Part shown: in pieces, positions 32,033 through 44,270 of the stretch
Layout of the letters: every line of letters starts with the position of its first letter
Position numbering within the stretch: the first letter of the stretch is position 1
NCBI GenBank assembly: GCA_016946835.1
Contig: JACVTC010000179.1
Location: 62,001 to 126,000 of the forward strand
Source of the DNA: Neocallimastix lanati (nom. inval.)
Lineage: Eukaryota > Neocallimastigomycota > Neocallimastigomycetes > Neocallimastigales > Neocallimastigaceae
Direction: 5' to 3'
DNA: 64,000 nucleotides
The notes under the pieces: generated by a model
Databases searched by the model: none
Told to the model about the DNA's origin: nothing
The model's input: the letters and a program-made list of their open reading frames with translations, nothing else
Made by a program: the position numbers and the translations under genes

Positions 32033-32944
32033 ATGTCCAAGGAAACAACTTTGAGCTTTAAAGAATTGAAAGAAGAATTAAGAGATATTGTGAAACTTAG
32101 CAAGGACAATTTAGATATTAAGTCCTGGGCTACTGAATTAAAACTTTGGATCAAGATACAAGGTATCACAGATCCAGAAACAATATTTAATGCTTGTTTA
32201 CTTACCAGCTCTGGTGAAGTACAACGCGTTATTGAAGATTTGGGAGAAGATAGTGATGATGAAAGTGATGATTCATCAGATGAAGAAGAAGAAGATGATG
32301 AAGAAGAAAATGTTGATGATGATATTAAATTTCCTTCTCTTGGAAAAACTATTTCAAGTCTTGAAAATTTTTACGGTATTAAAGAAGACCAAAATTTACT
32401 TCTTAAAGAACTTCGTGCAATGCGAATTAAAAGAAACGAAAAGATTAAAGACTTTAATGTAAGATATAGAACTTTGTACACTAAACTTGATAAAAAGAGA
32501 AGAAAGCGCATTGGTGTACTAGATTATATTGATTCTATTCAAAATAATTATGAAGCCTGGAAGAAATTATCCCTTAAAGATGATATAAGTATGGATAAAG
32601 CTTTCAAAATTGCCGAGAAAGTAGATAGACTTTCTGTAAGGAACAATAATATTAATACCTATAATGTTAATAATTCCCAGCATAATCAAAATAATCAAAA
32701 CAGTACTACTTCAAGACTTTATCCTAAAAGAAGAAACGAAAATTTCCAAACAAGTCAAACAAATAATAAACTGAAACCTCAAGATATTATAGAAGTATCA
32801 ACCCAGAAAATGAGAAATTTATCTGTTAAAACTTGCTTCTTCTGTAAGGAAGAAGGTCATTACTCATACTATTGTCCTCAATTAAATAAGATTATGGAAA
32901 AAAATAAAAAAGAAATATATTCCAAAAAGTCTTTAAACTTCTAA
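32033..32944 (+). CDS. Gag of element E1 (303 aa)
   Basis: Structural Gag. ATG at 32033 starts MSKETTLSFKEL. Seen: a capsid-like helical part (ELKLWIKIQGITDPETIF), a very acidic stretch of Asp/Glu/Ser near residues 70-100, a basic region RNEKIKDFNVRYRTLYTKLD, an Asn/Gln-rich linker and a CCHC knuckle from residue 268 (CFFCKEEGHYSYYC). The Gag stop lies 4 nt after a TTTAAAC slip site. The E2 Gag is 301 residues and differs at a few positions. Confidence 0.92.
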   Translation: MSKETTLSFKELKEELRDIVKLSKDNLDIKSWATELKLWIKIQGITDPETIFNACLLTSSGEVQRVIEDLGEDSDDESDDSSDEEEEDDEEENVDDDIKFPSLGKTISSLENFYGIKEDQNLLLKELRAMRIKRNEKIKDFNVRYRTLYTKLDKKRRKRIGVLDYIDSIQNNYEAWKKLSLKDDISMDKAFKIAEKVDRLSVRNNNINTYNVNNSQHNQNNQNSTTSRLYPKRRNENFQTSQTNNKLKPQDIIEVSTQKMRNLSVKTCFFCKEEGHYSYYCPQLNKIMEKNKKEIYSKKSLNF

Positions 32945-32965
32945 ATGGGAGCAGAAGCACTCCCA
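32932..32965 (+). promoter_or_regulatory. Putative -1 frameshift signal of E1
   Basis: T TTA AAC (32932-32938) in Gag codons, 7-8-nt spacer including the stop, stem TGGGAG (32946-32951), 8-nt loop, CTCCCA (32960-32965). TTTAAAC is a known efficient -1 slip heptamer. The pol frame is open from here to 35382. Confidence 0.8.
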
Positions 32966-35900
32966 ATGACAAAACAATAGCTTCATTAAAAAATTTACAA
33001 AAGAATCTAATTACCAAGAATACTCCAATTGATAATAATTCCTTTAATGAAGAATCTGAAGAATCTGATTTTAGTGACACAACTGAAAGTGAGGATGATA
33101 TCATTATAAATGCTATAAAAAGAAAAATGAATGATAATAACAGCGAAAAAGAAGAAAATAATTCCAAGAAAGTACATAAAAGTTTAAAAGATAATCCACG
33201 TCCTTTCGCAACTCCTGCTTTAAGAAAGAAGAAAGAAAATGAGCTACATAATAAACCAAATAAAGTTTATAAAAATCAAATACTTCCTTCAATTTTAACT
33301 CAATCAAATATTAATAAAGAAAAACAAAAAGAAAAGGAATTAAGAAATATGACAAGAGTAAGAGAAAGTAAAGAAGAAAACAACAATTATTCATCAAAAG
33401 GAAAGGAAAAAGTTGAATCTGAAGATATACTTGTAATCGATAATGAAATAGAAGATCTAGAAATGAATAAAGATAATCAACAAAATAAAACTAATACTTT
33501 GGAAAAATTAATTTCAACAAAAACTAAAGAAACTAATAATGAAAATACTCAGTTAGTAAAAAGGAATATCAAAATGATGAATAATAAAGAACCTTACAAT
33601 ATTATGGATGATTTAAATAATCTTAAATCCAGTATTACGATAGGTCAACTCTTGAATGCATGTCCTAAAATTCGTTCACAATTAACTCAAGGTTTAAAGT
33701 TAGAAAAATCTAAAATAATTGGAACTGTAGACAATGTAATAGCACGAACTTTATTAGTAAATAACTATGATCATAGCTACATAAGTAAAAGTAATGAAGT
33801 AGCCGAAGAAGACTTAGCAATGGTTGATGCAAGTGTTGACGGAGTACTAGGAAAACTTTTAATTGATTCTTGTAGTAACCTAAGCATCGTTACTAAGCAG
33901 TATTTTGATAAATTACCTGGTGAATATGAAACAGTTGGAAAAAGTCGTGGAAGAATCCAACTAGCAACACAAGATGAAGAATACTCGGAAGGAATTATTG
34001 TTCGATTACCAGTAAAAATTAATAATTATGAATTTAATGCGGACTTTAGAATTATTGAGAAAGAAGACTCTTTTTATGATATTTTAATAAACTTTAAAAC
34101 TCAAATCGATCATTGTTTATTTATTCATCCAACCTTAAACAGTCTATGTAAACTTTTGTCAGAAAGTGAATACGAAGAAATAGCTAAAATAAATAATCAA
34201 TATTATGATGAAGAAAGCATAATCTGCACTATTAGAAAAGTTGAAGAAACGAATAATGAAAAGGAAATTATAAAGGAATTAACTCCAATGGAATTTATTG
34301 ACAGTGATGAATTTTTAAGTACCTTGAATAAAGATTATAAAGAACAAATTATTAAAATACTCAAAGAAATGATTGACATAGTTGCCACTTCAACAGAAGA
34401 ACTAACTCCTTCTAAACTTTCACCACATAAGATCCGTTTGAAAGCAAATGCAAAGCCAGTAAAATTAAGAAGTTATAGGTTAACTAAATTAAAATCAGAT
34501 ATCTTAAAAGAAGAACTTACAAAGCTTATTAAGAAAGGATTGATAGAACCATCCTGTTCAGAATGGTCATCTCCAGTAATACTTATTCTAAAACACAATG
34601 GAAAGTGGCGCTTGTGCATTGACTACCGAAAAGTCAATGATATGACAGAAAAAGATTCTTATTCAGTTCCATATATAGATGAAATTTTTGATAGTCTCGG
34701 AGGAGCTAAAATATTTACAACTCTTGATTTATTTTCTGGTTTTCACCAAATCTTAATGGATGAAGAAAGCGTTGAAGTAACCACTTTCACTACTAAGTTT
34801 GGAAATTATCAATTTAAGGTTATGCCTTTTGGACTTACTGGAGCTCCCTCAACCTTCCAAAGAGAAATGAATAAAATTTTATTCCCTTTTATTGGTGAAT
34901 TTGTTTACGTATTTATTGATGATGTTTTGATCTATTCAAAAAGTATCGAAGAACATTTAATTCATATTAAACAAGTATTAGAAGTATTTAAAGAAAACAA
35001 GTTAAAAATTAATATTGAAAAGTGCCATTTTCTTCAAACTGAAGTTGATGTATTAGGTCACAAACTTACTACTAAAGGATTAAGTCCCATGGAAAGTAAA
35101 ATAACAGCTATTAAGAAGTGGGAAGCCCCTTCATCAATTCATGAATTAAGATCATTTCTAGGAGCAATAGGATATTATCGTGACTTTATTCCTAAATATG
35201 CTCAAATTACCTCACCTTTATGTAAATTATTGAAAAAGAATACTAAATATGAATGGAATAAAGAACAACAAGAAAGCTTTGAACTCCTAAAAGAAAAATT
35301 AATCAATGCACCTATCCTAAAATTTCCGTCATTTGACAAACCTTTTATCATTAGAACTGATGCTTCGTATAATGGAATTGGTTGAGTTCTTTTACAAAAA
35401 GAAGAAGAAACCGATAAGGAGCATCCAATACATTTTATAAGTAGAAGTTTGAAGAAAGCTGAAAAGAATTATGGTATCACAGATTTGGAAGGAACAGCTT
35501 TGTTTTACTGTATGACTAAATTTAAATCTTATATTGAAGGAAATCCATTACCTACAACTATTTACACAGATCATAAACCATTAGTTGGTTTATTTAAGAA
35601 TAAAGAACCTTTGAATGCAAGGCAAACAAGATGGTGTCTAACCGCTAGTATGCTTGGAATTAATATAAAATATGAATCAGGCAAAAAGAATGTGTTAGCT
35701 GATGCTCTTTCAAGAATGAAAAGTAAGGAAGAGAGAAAGATATTATTAACAAAAATTACTAATGGAAATAATGAAGAATTATTATCTAAAGTTATAAAGG
35801 AATTTATTAATGAAAAGTTTACTGTTATTGATGGTGAAGATTACTTTATCGACAATGGAAATTATAGAAAATTAATAACGGATGAAAATAAAAAATTTAA

Positions 35901-36942
35901 ATTAATTTTAGAAGCTCATAATATTGGCCACGAAGGATATTACAAAACATATCAAAGACTTAAGAAAAACTTTTATTGGAATCATATGATTAAAGATATC
36001 AAAAGAATTGTTAGTAATTGTGAAAAATGCCAGTTAAATCGTCCTCAACCATATCCAGAACCAACCGAAAACCATCCAACTAAAGTGGAGGGTCCCTTTG
36101 TGCATTTAGGATTAGATATTATAGGACCGTTACCAAAAACAAGAAATAATAATCAATATATTATAGTAACTATTGATTACTTTACCAAATGGGTTGAAGC
36201 CGAACCCACTGAAAACATAACTTCCTCTGATATAATTAAATTTTTAATAAACGTTTTTGCAAGACATGGTGTACCTCAAGTTATTACTACTGATAATGGA
36301 GTCCAATTCACTTCTGATATGACTAAAATCTTTCTTGACCTTTATGACGTTTATGTAAAATTCATAGCTACTTACCACCCTGAATCAAATGGCCTTACTG
36401 AAAATCGAAATAAAGAAATTGGAAAATTATTCCGTTTATTAGGAAGGAAAAATCAAGATTGGGATGAAGTTTTACCTTCTGCTTTATGGGCACTTCGAAC
36501 TACCAAAAATACAGCTACTGGACATTCTAGTTTTGAATTAGTATATGGAAGAGAAGACCAACAGCCTTATGATATAGCCATAAGAACAATTGAAAATGCA
36601 GGTAAATCATATGATGAAATTTTAATGGAAAAATTTGTTCGTCATTATCAATGGACTAGAGAAGCATGCGAAAATGTGAAGAATGCTAACAAGTATTGGG
36701 CAACAAGACGAGAAGAACAAATAAGTATGAAAAAAGGAAAAGAATTTAAAGCTGGTGATCTTGTTCTTGTTAGAAACTTTAACCGCACTAAGCTAGAACC
36801 ATATTACAATGGACCATTTAAAATTTTAAAAATTCAATTCAACACGGCAACCCTAATCGATCAGAAGACTGGAAAGCAACTCGATAGGAATGTTCACTTT
36901 AAAAATTTAGTAAAGTTTAACTCCGCTTACAGAGAAGCTTGA
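32938..36942 (+). pseudogene. Pol of element E1 with one in-frame TGA
   Basis: Frameshift-dependent Pol. The frame runs from the slip site to 36942 without a shift, but TGA at 35383-35385 interrupts it inside RNase H where B has GVGGVLLQ (a GGA-like Gly codon). Counting from Met 33127: protease D247-S-C; reverse transcriptase FIDD ending at 598-599. After the TGA come the RNase H remainder, a full integrase (HNIGHEGY, CEKCQLN, LDIIGP, TTDNGVQFTSD, TENRNKE) and no chromodomain. E2 shares the TGA. Either a defective lineage amplified in trans or the stop is read through; the first seems simpler. Confidence 0.9.
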
Positions 36943-36950
36943 GTCTTCGT

Positions 36951-36960
36951 CGGGGCATCT
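36951..36960 (+). promoter_or_regulatory. G-rich plus-strand primer candidate of E1
   Basis: CGGGGCATCT directly before the 3' LTR, matching the position and sequence style of B and E2. Confidence 0.55.
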
Positions 36961-37770
36961 TGATAAGAATGTACTAAATAATGCATTCTTAATTAAATCT
37001 ACGATTTATTTCTAATACATTATGTGTACATTATTATTTTTGTACTTTAATAAATTTTTAAATCCAAAGATCAAAAATTAAATCAAAAATTATATTAAAC
37101 TTTATATTTTTATATTAAATCTTATATTAATAGTAATATTTTTATATATTTAAAAATTATATTAGCAATATTAATAATAAATCTTATTTTTTTATTTTTA
37201 TATTAATAATGAAAATTTGTATTAATAATATTTTTATATATTGATGATTAAAAATTTATATATTATAATTTAACTTTTATTATAAAATTTTATATCGAAA
37301 TGTTTTATTTTATATTGAAAAATATTTTATTTTATTAAAAACCTTTATATTAGAATAGTATTTTTATTTTTATTTGAATATTTTAACAGATTGTAATAAA
37401 ATTTATAGCCAATTAAATAAATTCTTATTAGTAATATTTTAGATAGATTATAAAAAAAAAAAAAAAATGTTTTATTAATATTATAAATGTATTTTATTTA
37501 TATTGTTATAATTAAATTTTATATAATTGATTAAAAAACTCAATTTAAATTTAATAGTTTTTATAAAAAAAAAAAATAAATAAAATGTAATTTAGTGGCA
37601 AGAACAACTTTTATGCCTTGAAAAAAAGTATAAATAGTTGTAAATTTTGCTACCAATTTTTAAAAAATCATCGAATAAAATCAAATAAATTTATAAATAA
37701 AAATAATAAATAAATAAATAAAATTTGTGTTTCTTACTTTATTTTTATTTAATTCTCTAAAACCTTAACA
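36961..37770 (+). repeat. 3' LTR of E1
   Basis: 810 bp, TGATAAGAATGTAC to TCTAAAACCTTAACA, followed by CTTT. Confidence 0.93.
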
Positions 37771-37776
37771 CTTTTG

Positions 37777-38653
37777 TGTAATAATTCTATTAAGAACTAA
37801 CTCAAAATAGAATTATTAACTACAACTTAACGACTAATTCATTAAGTTGAGAAAATAAAATAAAATAAATTTTTTTACCTTTAATTTAGAGTTTATTATA
37901 AAATTAATTATAATAATAACACAAAATGTAAGAGAAGAATTGTTTGTATAAATTGATCTTAAAAATATGTTTTTGAATAAAATATTTTTATTAATTTATT
38001 AAAGTTAAAAATATAAAAATGTTACTATTATAACTATGTTTTTTATAATAATAACTCTTGATTTCTCAAAGAGAACTCAAGAGCCTTATTTATATTTTTT
38101 TATGAAAATAAGGTTAAATAAGAAAGGGTTTTCTAATCTTAACAAATCTCTTATCTAGGAAAAGATTAGATAGAAAAACCTAGATAAGTTTTCGATCGAT
38201 ATTCTATCCATATCGATCATCGCATTAATTAAGTAAAACCGATTACTTCTAAAAAGTAATTGGAAAAAATCTTAATTAACCGATTTTCCAATCTAATGAT
38301 CGAAGATAAAAGAATAAAATAATAAAAGATATTTCGATCATATAATTTATCCTTATATTAAAAATATAAAATTAAATAGTTAATAAAATACAGAATACAT
38401 TATAAAATACAGAATACATTATAAAATACAGAATAAAATACAATACAAAATACATTAGTTACAGTAGAGAATTTAACATATTGTAAATATATTATTTAAA
38501 ATTAATTAAATAAATTTTGTTAAATTAATGAATATTTAAAATTAAATTAAATAAATTTAATAAATATTATATGTAATTAAATAAAGTTATAGTTATAATA
38601 ACTTAACTAAGAAAATATAATTATTTGTTAGCAAATAATTATAGATTCTTACA
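37777..38653 (-). mobile_element. Solo LTR G (F superfamily), at the 5' edge of H
   Basis: 877 bp, TGTAATAATTC to GATTCTTACA, flanked by TTTTG at 37772-37776 and 38654-38658. The TG of the duplicate is the start of H. It contains the 31-nt hairpin (38054-38084) in the orientation of F' and J. It is diverged from F. Confidence 0.82.
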
Positions 38654-38656
38654 TTT

Positions 38657-39971
38657 TGATATGGGGTGTCACTAAATACCTTGTATTTCCTATTAAATAC
38701 TCTTAATAATAATAAAATAAAATTATTATTAAATATTCTTATTAAAATCTTTTATTAATATCAAATATAATAAAAATTATTATTAAATATTCTTATTAAA
38801 ATCTTTTATAATAAAAATTATTATTAAATATTCTTATAAAATGCTTTTATTAATATCAAATCTAATATAAATTATTATTAAATATTCTAATAAAAAAAAT
38901 CTTTTATTAATATTAAATATAATAAAAATTATTATTAAATATTCTTATTAAATATTCTTTTATTAATATCAAATCTAATAAAAATTATTATTAAATATTC
39001 TTATAAAATTCTTTTATTAATATCAAATCTAATAAAAATTATTATTAAATATTCTTATTAAAATCTTTTATTAATATCAAATATAATAAAAATTATTATT
39101 AAATATTCTTATTAAAATCTTTTATAATAAAAATTATTATTAAATATTCTTATAAAATTCTTTTATTAATATTAAATATAATAAAAATTATTATTAAATA
39201 TTCTTATTAAAATCTTTTATTAATATCAAATCTAATAAAAATAATTATTAAATATTTTATTAATATTAAATATAATAAAAATTATTACTAAATATTCTTA
39301 TTAAAAATTATATAATATTTAAATCATTACTAATTCTTATTTTTATATTAAGAATAATAAAAACCTATTTCAATAAATATTTGATGTAAAATACAGAATT
39401 ATAAGTTTCTGTATAATATTTTCTAAAACCCTTGAAATAAACTAAAAATAAAACAAAAATTAAAAATAAATTAAATCTTTATTAAAATAAAAATGAACTA
39501 AAATACAGAAGAATTCCAATAATAAAAATGATCTAAAATACAGAAAATATCAATTCTGTATAATTCTCTCTCTGAATAACAATATCAAGAAGAAGCTACC
39601 GCCCGGAATGCCCTTCGTGATACAAGCTCCAAATTAATTTTTTATATTTTAATTTAATAAATGTTATTTTTTTTTTTTTTTAAAAAATAATTTAAAATAA
39701 TAGTTAAAAATTAAAATAAAATAGTTATAATAGTTTTTTTTTATAAAGAATATATTAATAATAAATAAAATGTATTAAAATAAAAGTATAAAAAGAAGAA
39801 TAAATTTCTTTCTTTTTAATACGGGGGAACAAATAATTTTAATTTTAAATTTAAATAAAGAATATTTTAAAATTTAATTTTTTTCTTGTTTCCAAATTTA
39901 TTTTTATAGTTATGTGTTAATATTTATTTTTTGTTTTGAATATCTTAGTGTTTCAACCCCAGCCCGTATCA
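38657..39971. mobile_element. Solo LTR-like unit H
   Basis: 1315 bp, TGATATGGGG to GCCCGTATCA, with an imperfect terminal inverted repeat. CTTT flanks both sides (37771-37774 before G, and 39972-39975). About half is a tandem array. CTTAGTGTTTCAACCCC near the end resembles K. No ORF. Confidence 0.65.
38700..39310. repeat. Degenerate tandem array in H
   Basis: Roughly ten copies of a unit of about 35-60 bp built from AATTATTATTAAATATTCTT and CTTTTATTAATATCAAAT. Unit length varies by internal loss. Confidence 0.75.
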
Positions 39972-39976
39972 CTTTG

Positions 39977-41197
39977 TGATATTTTATGGTTTATATCTTA
40001 ATTCTGAATAGGCTCAGAAAGTGACATGTTAAGATAATAACTGAATTTCAATTCAATTTCAATTTCGATAATTCAGTTATTTGAATTTCAATATTAATAA
40101 ATAATAATAATATAATAATTATTATTAAATTAACTTTATTAAAATATTTAGGAATTAGTCTAGGCCAACTAATTACTAAATATTATTAACATATTGAATT
40201 TAATATATATTAAATAATGTAAACACGTGATTGTCATATTAAATTAATTTCTACATATTATATTTTAATTATAAATTATAATATTTAGCAATATTTGATT
40301 CTTATATTTTATTTATATTAAATATTTATATTATTATCTAACTTTATATTATCAATATCAAACTTATATTAATATTATTTACATATTCATATTAATAATT
40401 AATATTTTAATAATTAATTATTTTATATAAATACATGTTTAAATTCTTTTGATTAATCCTTTGTAGGATTATTGTAATTTAAATTATAGTAATAATTATA
40501 TAAAATAATAATGTAATAAAATATTATTAAGATTAAATAAAATTTGTATTTTAAATAAAAACTTAATTATAAAATTTACTAATAACAATATGTTTTAAAT
40601 AAGGGTAAAATTAAATTATTAATTAATTACTATAATTTGGCATCTTGACCTAATCGTTAAGACCAAATTACCACAAAACTTTAACATGACATAACCAATA
40701 TCAATAATTAAATTTAGAAAAAGTTGTTTTTGTGATTAAGATTTTAAAAATATGTTTTATTAATATATATTTTATTTATTTTATAAATTATTTTATATAC
40801 ATCTTTTAATTTTATTATTTAAATTATTAATTATTTAATATTATTATTAATATTTAGTTTTTGATTAAAATGAGTAAAAACTATATAAAAACCTGATTAT
40901 TAAAATAAATAAAATTAAGAACTATTTATATTAATTTAGTAAATTATACATTTTAAAATTTGTTTACATGTTATAAGTATTTACAATTAATAATATTTTA
41001 AAAATTATTATTTCTGTTTATTGTTTATTTTATTTTTTTATTATTAAAATATTATTTAATATATTTTTATTTTTATTAATTTATTAATTGTTTATTATTA
41101 AACTTTATAAAATTTGTACCGTGATATTAATTATATATATATATATTTTTTTTTAATATAATATGAAATTTATATTTATAAATTTCATTATTTATCA
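39977..41197 (-). repeat. LTR of D (3' copy by its own orientation), split by C2
   Basis: Plus strand TGATATTTTATGG to ATTTATCA. Without C2 and one TGACA it is 556 bp, against 560 bp for the other copy. Confidence 0.88.
40027..40686. mobile_element. Solo LTR C2, inserted in the D LTR
   Basis: 660 bp, TGTTAAGATAATAACTG to AAACTTTAACA, flanked by TGACA at 40022-40026 and 40687-40691. The other D LTR shows the empty site (AAAGTGACATAACC near 42732). It is nearly identical to C1. Confidence 0.93.
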
Positions 41198-41267
41198 ATT
41201 CCTCCGTGCTTTAGATTGAACTTCGTCCCTTGAAGTTCACCATAAAAATATAAATTTTTAAATATTA

Positions 41268-41316
<49 letters not shown>

Positions 41317-41380
41317 ATTATTTTGAATATTTATTAATTTTATTAAAATTTATGAATAATTTAGTAATATATAATTTTTA
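41198..41380 (-). promoter_or_regulatory. Purine tract and 3' non-coding part of D
   Basis: On the minus strand AAAGCACGGAGGAAT (41198-41212) directly precedes the LTR, as a plus-strand primer should. Beyond it is A/T sequence with a T run of about 38 bases (41272-41309). Confidence 0.6.
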
Positions 41381-41407
41381 TTATTTATTTATATTTGTGA
41401 AATAAAA

Positions 41408-41462
<55 letters not shown>

Positions 41463-42349
41463 ATAAAACGTTTGTTTAAAATATTGATTAATTTCATTTT
41501 ATTGAATATTAATATATTTTCGTAATGCTTATTATTTTTGTATTGATTAATGGTATTTCTTGAAATTTTACTATATAAATTAATTATATAATAATTCCAG
41601 AATATATTTTTGAAATATTGTTGTTTATAATTTATTTTTATTTTCTTTAATTTTGCTTTTTGTTTATCATTTGAATTATTTTTATTCATTATTGCATGTT
41701 CTTTGGAATTAATTTTAGTTTTGTTAATTTGATTTATTTTTGCGTTTGTATTTCCATTATATTTATTAGCACCTTCTTTATTTAATGATAAATTATTTTT
41801 GTTTTCTGTGTTGATACTGTTTTGATTAATTTTGATATTTTCTTTAGGTTCTTCTTTTTCCTTATTTTCTTCTTTAAAGTATATTTTATTAAATATTTCT
41901 TCTGAATACAGAGTAATGGGAGGCGCAATTTGGACATAGTTCACTTCTTCTTTATTTAATATTTGTTTAAAAGATAAATAATCTTCATCGTCTATGAGTA
42001 GTTTATTTTCTTTTTGAGTAGAAGCACTAAGTATTACATCATAGGAGTGGTCGGCTTCATCTACGATCCAAAATGTTTCTTTAATTTTTAATGAATTATT
42101 TAAATTCTTAAATGTTATTTCCAGATTAATTTTACTATCTGTTTTATTTATATATTTATTATTTAAATTATAATATATAATATCTTTTTTTATTATTTTA
42201 TCTCTATACATTAGATTTTCAATAAATTTTTTTGTTACTATGTTATTATTATTTATTCTATCTACATATACTTTTGCAAGATGTTTATTTATTACACCAT
42301 ATACAGGTGGTATATAACTACTAGTTCTAATAAAATTTATTTCGATCAT
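41381..42349 (-). CDS. Protease-like protein of element D (322 aa), catalytic motif degenerate
   Basis: The only ORF in D. Residues 24-46 (LAKVYVDRINNNNIVTKKFIENL) align in layout with the B and E protease start (MDSCSNLNIVTQQFLDKL), but D30 is followed by R-I instead of S/T-G or S-C. Residues 94-120 (WIVDEADHSYDVILSAS) match the second protease motif (VVDKEDPFYDILINLK in B). So the fold may remain while the active site is gone (inference). Residues 150-300 are Asn/Lys-rich, and the C-terminus includes a poly-Lys run encoded by a long homopolymer (41410-41461) that probably varies in length. The ATG at 42349 is near the primer site. It could be a decaying remnant rather than a working protein. 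Confidence 0.6.
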
Positions 42350-42670
42350 TTTTTTTTTTTGTTATTTTTTTTTTTTAATTATTATTATTTGTTTTTATTT
42401 ATTTATTTATTTGAATTCATTTTATTTCATTAATTTAATTATACTATTATATTTAATTTATACTTATTAATTTATTTATATATTACTATATTTTTTTTTT
42501 TTTATTTTTGTTATTCTATGATTAGATAAAATTAATATAAAAATGACTTTATAGATTATGCTATTTTTATATTATTTTAAAAATTTAATAACAAAATTAT
42601 GGGAATTTAAGGGATTAAATAAAAATTTTATAAAATTTAAAAAAAAATTTTTATACTTCCCTCCGGGATT

Positions 42671-42687
42671 TAAGAGATTCTCCACCA
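42671..42687 (-). promoter_or_regulatory. Primer-binding site of D
   Basis: On the minus strand, TGGTGGAGAATCTCTTA starts 2 nt after the LTR. The first nine bases match the primer site of B, E1 and E2, which fixes the orientation of D. Confidence 0.7.
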
Positions 42688-42689
42688 TT

Positions 42690-43249
42690 TGATATTTTAT
42701 GGTTTATATCTTAATTCTGAATAGGCTCAGAAAGTGACATAACCAATATCAATAATTAAATTTAGAAAAAGTTGTTTTTGTGATTAAGATTTTAAAAATA
42801 TGTTTTATTAATATATATTTTATTTATTTTAAAAATTATTTTATATACATCTTTTAATTTTATTATTTAAATTATTATTTTAATTATTTAATATTATTAT
42901 TAATATTTAGTTTTTGATTAAAATGAGTAAAAACTATATAAAAACCTGATTATTAAAATAAATAAAATTAAGAACTATTTATATTAATTTAGTAAATTAT
43001 ACATTTTAAAATTTGTTTACATGTTATAAGTATTTACAATTAATAATATTTTAAAAATTATTATTTCTGTTTATTGTTTATTTTATTTTTTTATTATTAA
43101 AATATTATTTAATATATTTTTATTTTTATTAATTTATTAATTGTTTATTATTAAACATTATAAAATTTGTACCGTGATATTAATTATATATATATATATT
43201 TTTTTTAATATAATATGAAATTTATATTTATAAATTTCATTATTTATCA
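42690..43249 (-). repeat. LTR of D (5' copy by its own orientation)
   Basis: 560 bp, uninterrupted; preserves the empty C2 site. Followed by TTTG. Confidence 0.9.
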
Positions 43250-43255
43250 TTTGTG

Positions 43256-44267
43256 TGTAATAGCTATACTAAAACTAAAAATCAATTAATATAACTATTA
43301 TCTATAATTTTAATATTATTTTTACATAATATTAAAATTGAGAAAATAAAAATTAAAAAAATAAAAATTATACTTAATCATACAGAATATAACAAACAAT
43401 AACCAAGCAACGGCAGAATAGTAGTTGAAAATATTCTTTAAAAAAAAAAAAAAAACCTTTTATGATTAATAACAGTTTTTTTTGATATATAAAAAAATTT
43501 ATTTTATTTGTTATTATTTATTATATTTTCTTAAAATAATAACTCTTGATTTCTCAAAGAGAATTCAAGAGTCCTATTTATATTTTTTAAAAAATTAATC
43601 GGTTAAATAAATTTGTTTTCTAATCTTAACAAAAAATCTATTTAGGAAAAGATTAGAAGAAAAACCTAAATAGTTTTTCGATCAATATTCTAATCATATT
43701 GATCATCGTATAATTAAAGAAAACCTATTTGTTAGGAAAAACATTAATTACCGATTTTCTAATTAGTTATAAAATATTAAATATTGATAGGATAGGAATT
43801 AATGAAAAAAAAAAGATTTTTTTTTTTTTTTTTTTTTTTCATTTAAAAAATAAAGATTAAATAATGTGATAGATTAGATACATTTATAGTTTATAATACA
43901 TTATAAAATACATAATTCATTTTAATTAAAATAACTAATATTTTTATGGTAAAATATTAAATACAAATTTACATAATTTTTTGTAAAAATTCTATTTAAA
44001 TGAATAATAATAATAAGTAAATAAATTTTATATTATTTATATAAATGTATAAAATTATAATATATAAATAAATTTAGATCAATATATGAAAATATAACTA
44101 TTAAATAAATTTATAAGTTAAAATCAATGAATATATTAATTATTATTTAAATAAATATTTTTTTAAAAATAATTATTATTTTATAAATAATTATAAATTA
44201 TTAATTATTTTTCATTAATTATAAGAAATATTAATTATTCATTATTGAATAATTATGATTTCTTACA
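43256..44267 (-). mobile_element. Solo LTR F', reverse copy of the F LTR, at the 5' edge of I1
   Basis: 1012 bp, TGTAATAGCTATAC to ATTTCTTACA, essentially the reverse complement of the F LTRs. Flanked by TTGTG at 43251-43255 and 44268-44272; the last TG is the start of I1. The hairpin is at 43542-43572. Confidence 0.92.
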
Positions 44268-44270
44268 TTG

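Larger units (their letters stand above)
29832..37770 (+). mobile_element. Element E1, Ty3/gypsy retrotransposon
   Basis: LTRs, primer site, 1.35-kb leader, gag, -1 frame pol, G-rich tract. The target duplicate is CTTT: 22932-22935 on the left (before F, which entered the junction) and 37771-37774 on the right. It is B-like in architecture. Pol has one in-frame TGA. It is nearly identical to E2. Confidence 0.9.
39977..43249 (-). mobile_element. Element D, short non-autonomous LTR retrotransposon
   Basis: Two LTRs of about 556-560 bp (39977-41197 with C2 inside, and 42690-43249) flank only about 1.5 kb. TTTG flanks both ends (39973-39976 and 43250-43253). Primer site, ORF and purine tract all read on the minus strand. 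There is no room for RT or integrase, so it must be mobilised in trans. Confidence 0.85.

Noticed and set aside
32190-32462. Lys/Met-rich ORF overlapping E1 gag (and its twin at 47954-48226)
   Set aside because: It is another frame of the acidic GAA/GAT repeats of gag; composition alone explains it.
35383-35385. TGA as a selenocysteine or reassigned codon
   Set aside because: The place is a structural Gly in RNase H of B, other frames in the window end in TGA rarely, and no recoding element is evident; a shared nonsense mutation is simpler.
29828-37774. ATTT/CTTT as a mismatched target duplicate of E1
   Set aside because: Moving F out shows a perfect CTTT duplicate at 22932-22935 and 37771-37774.
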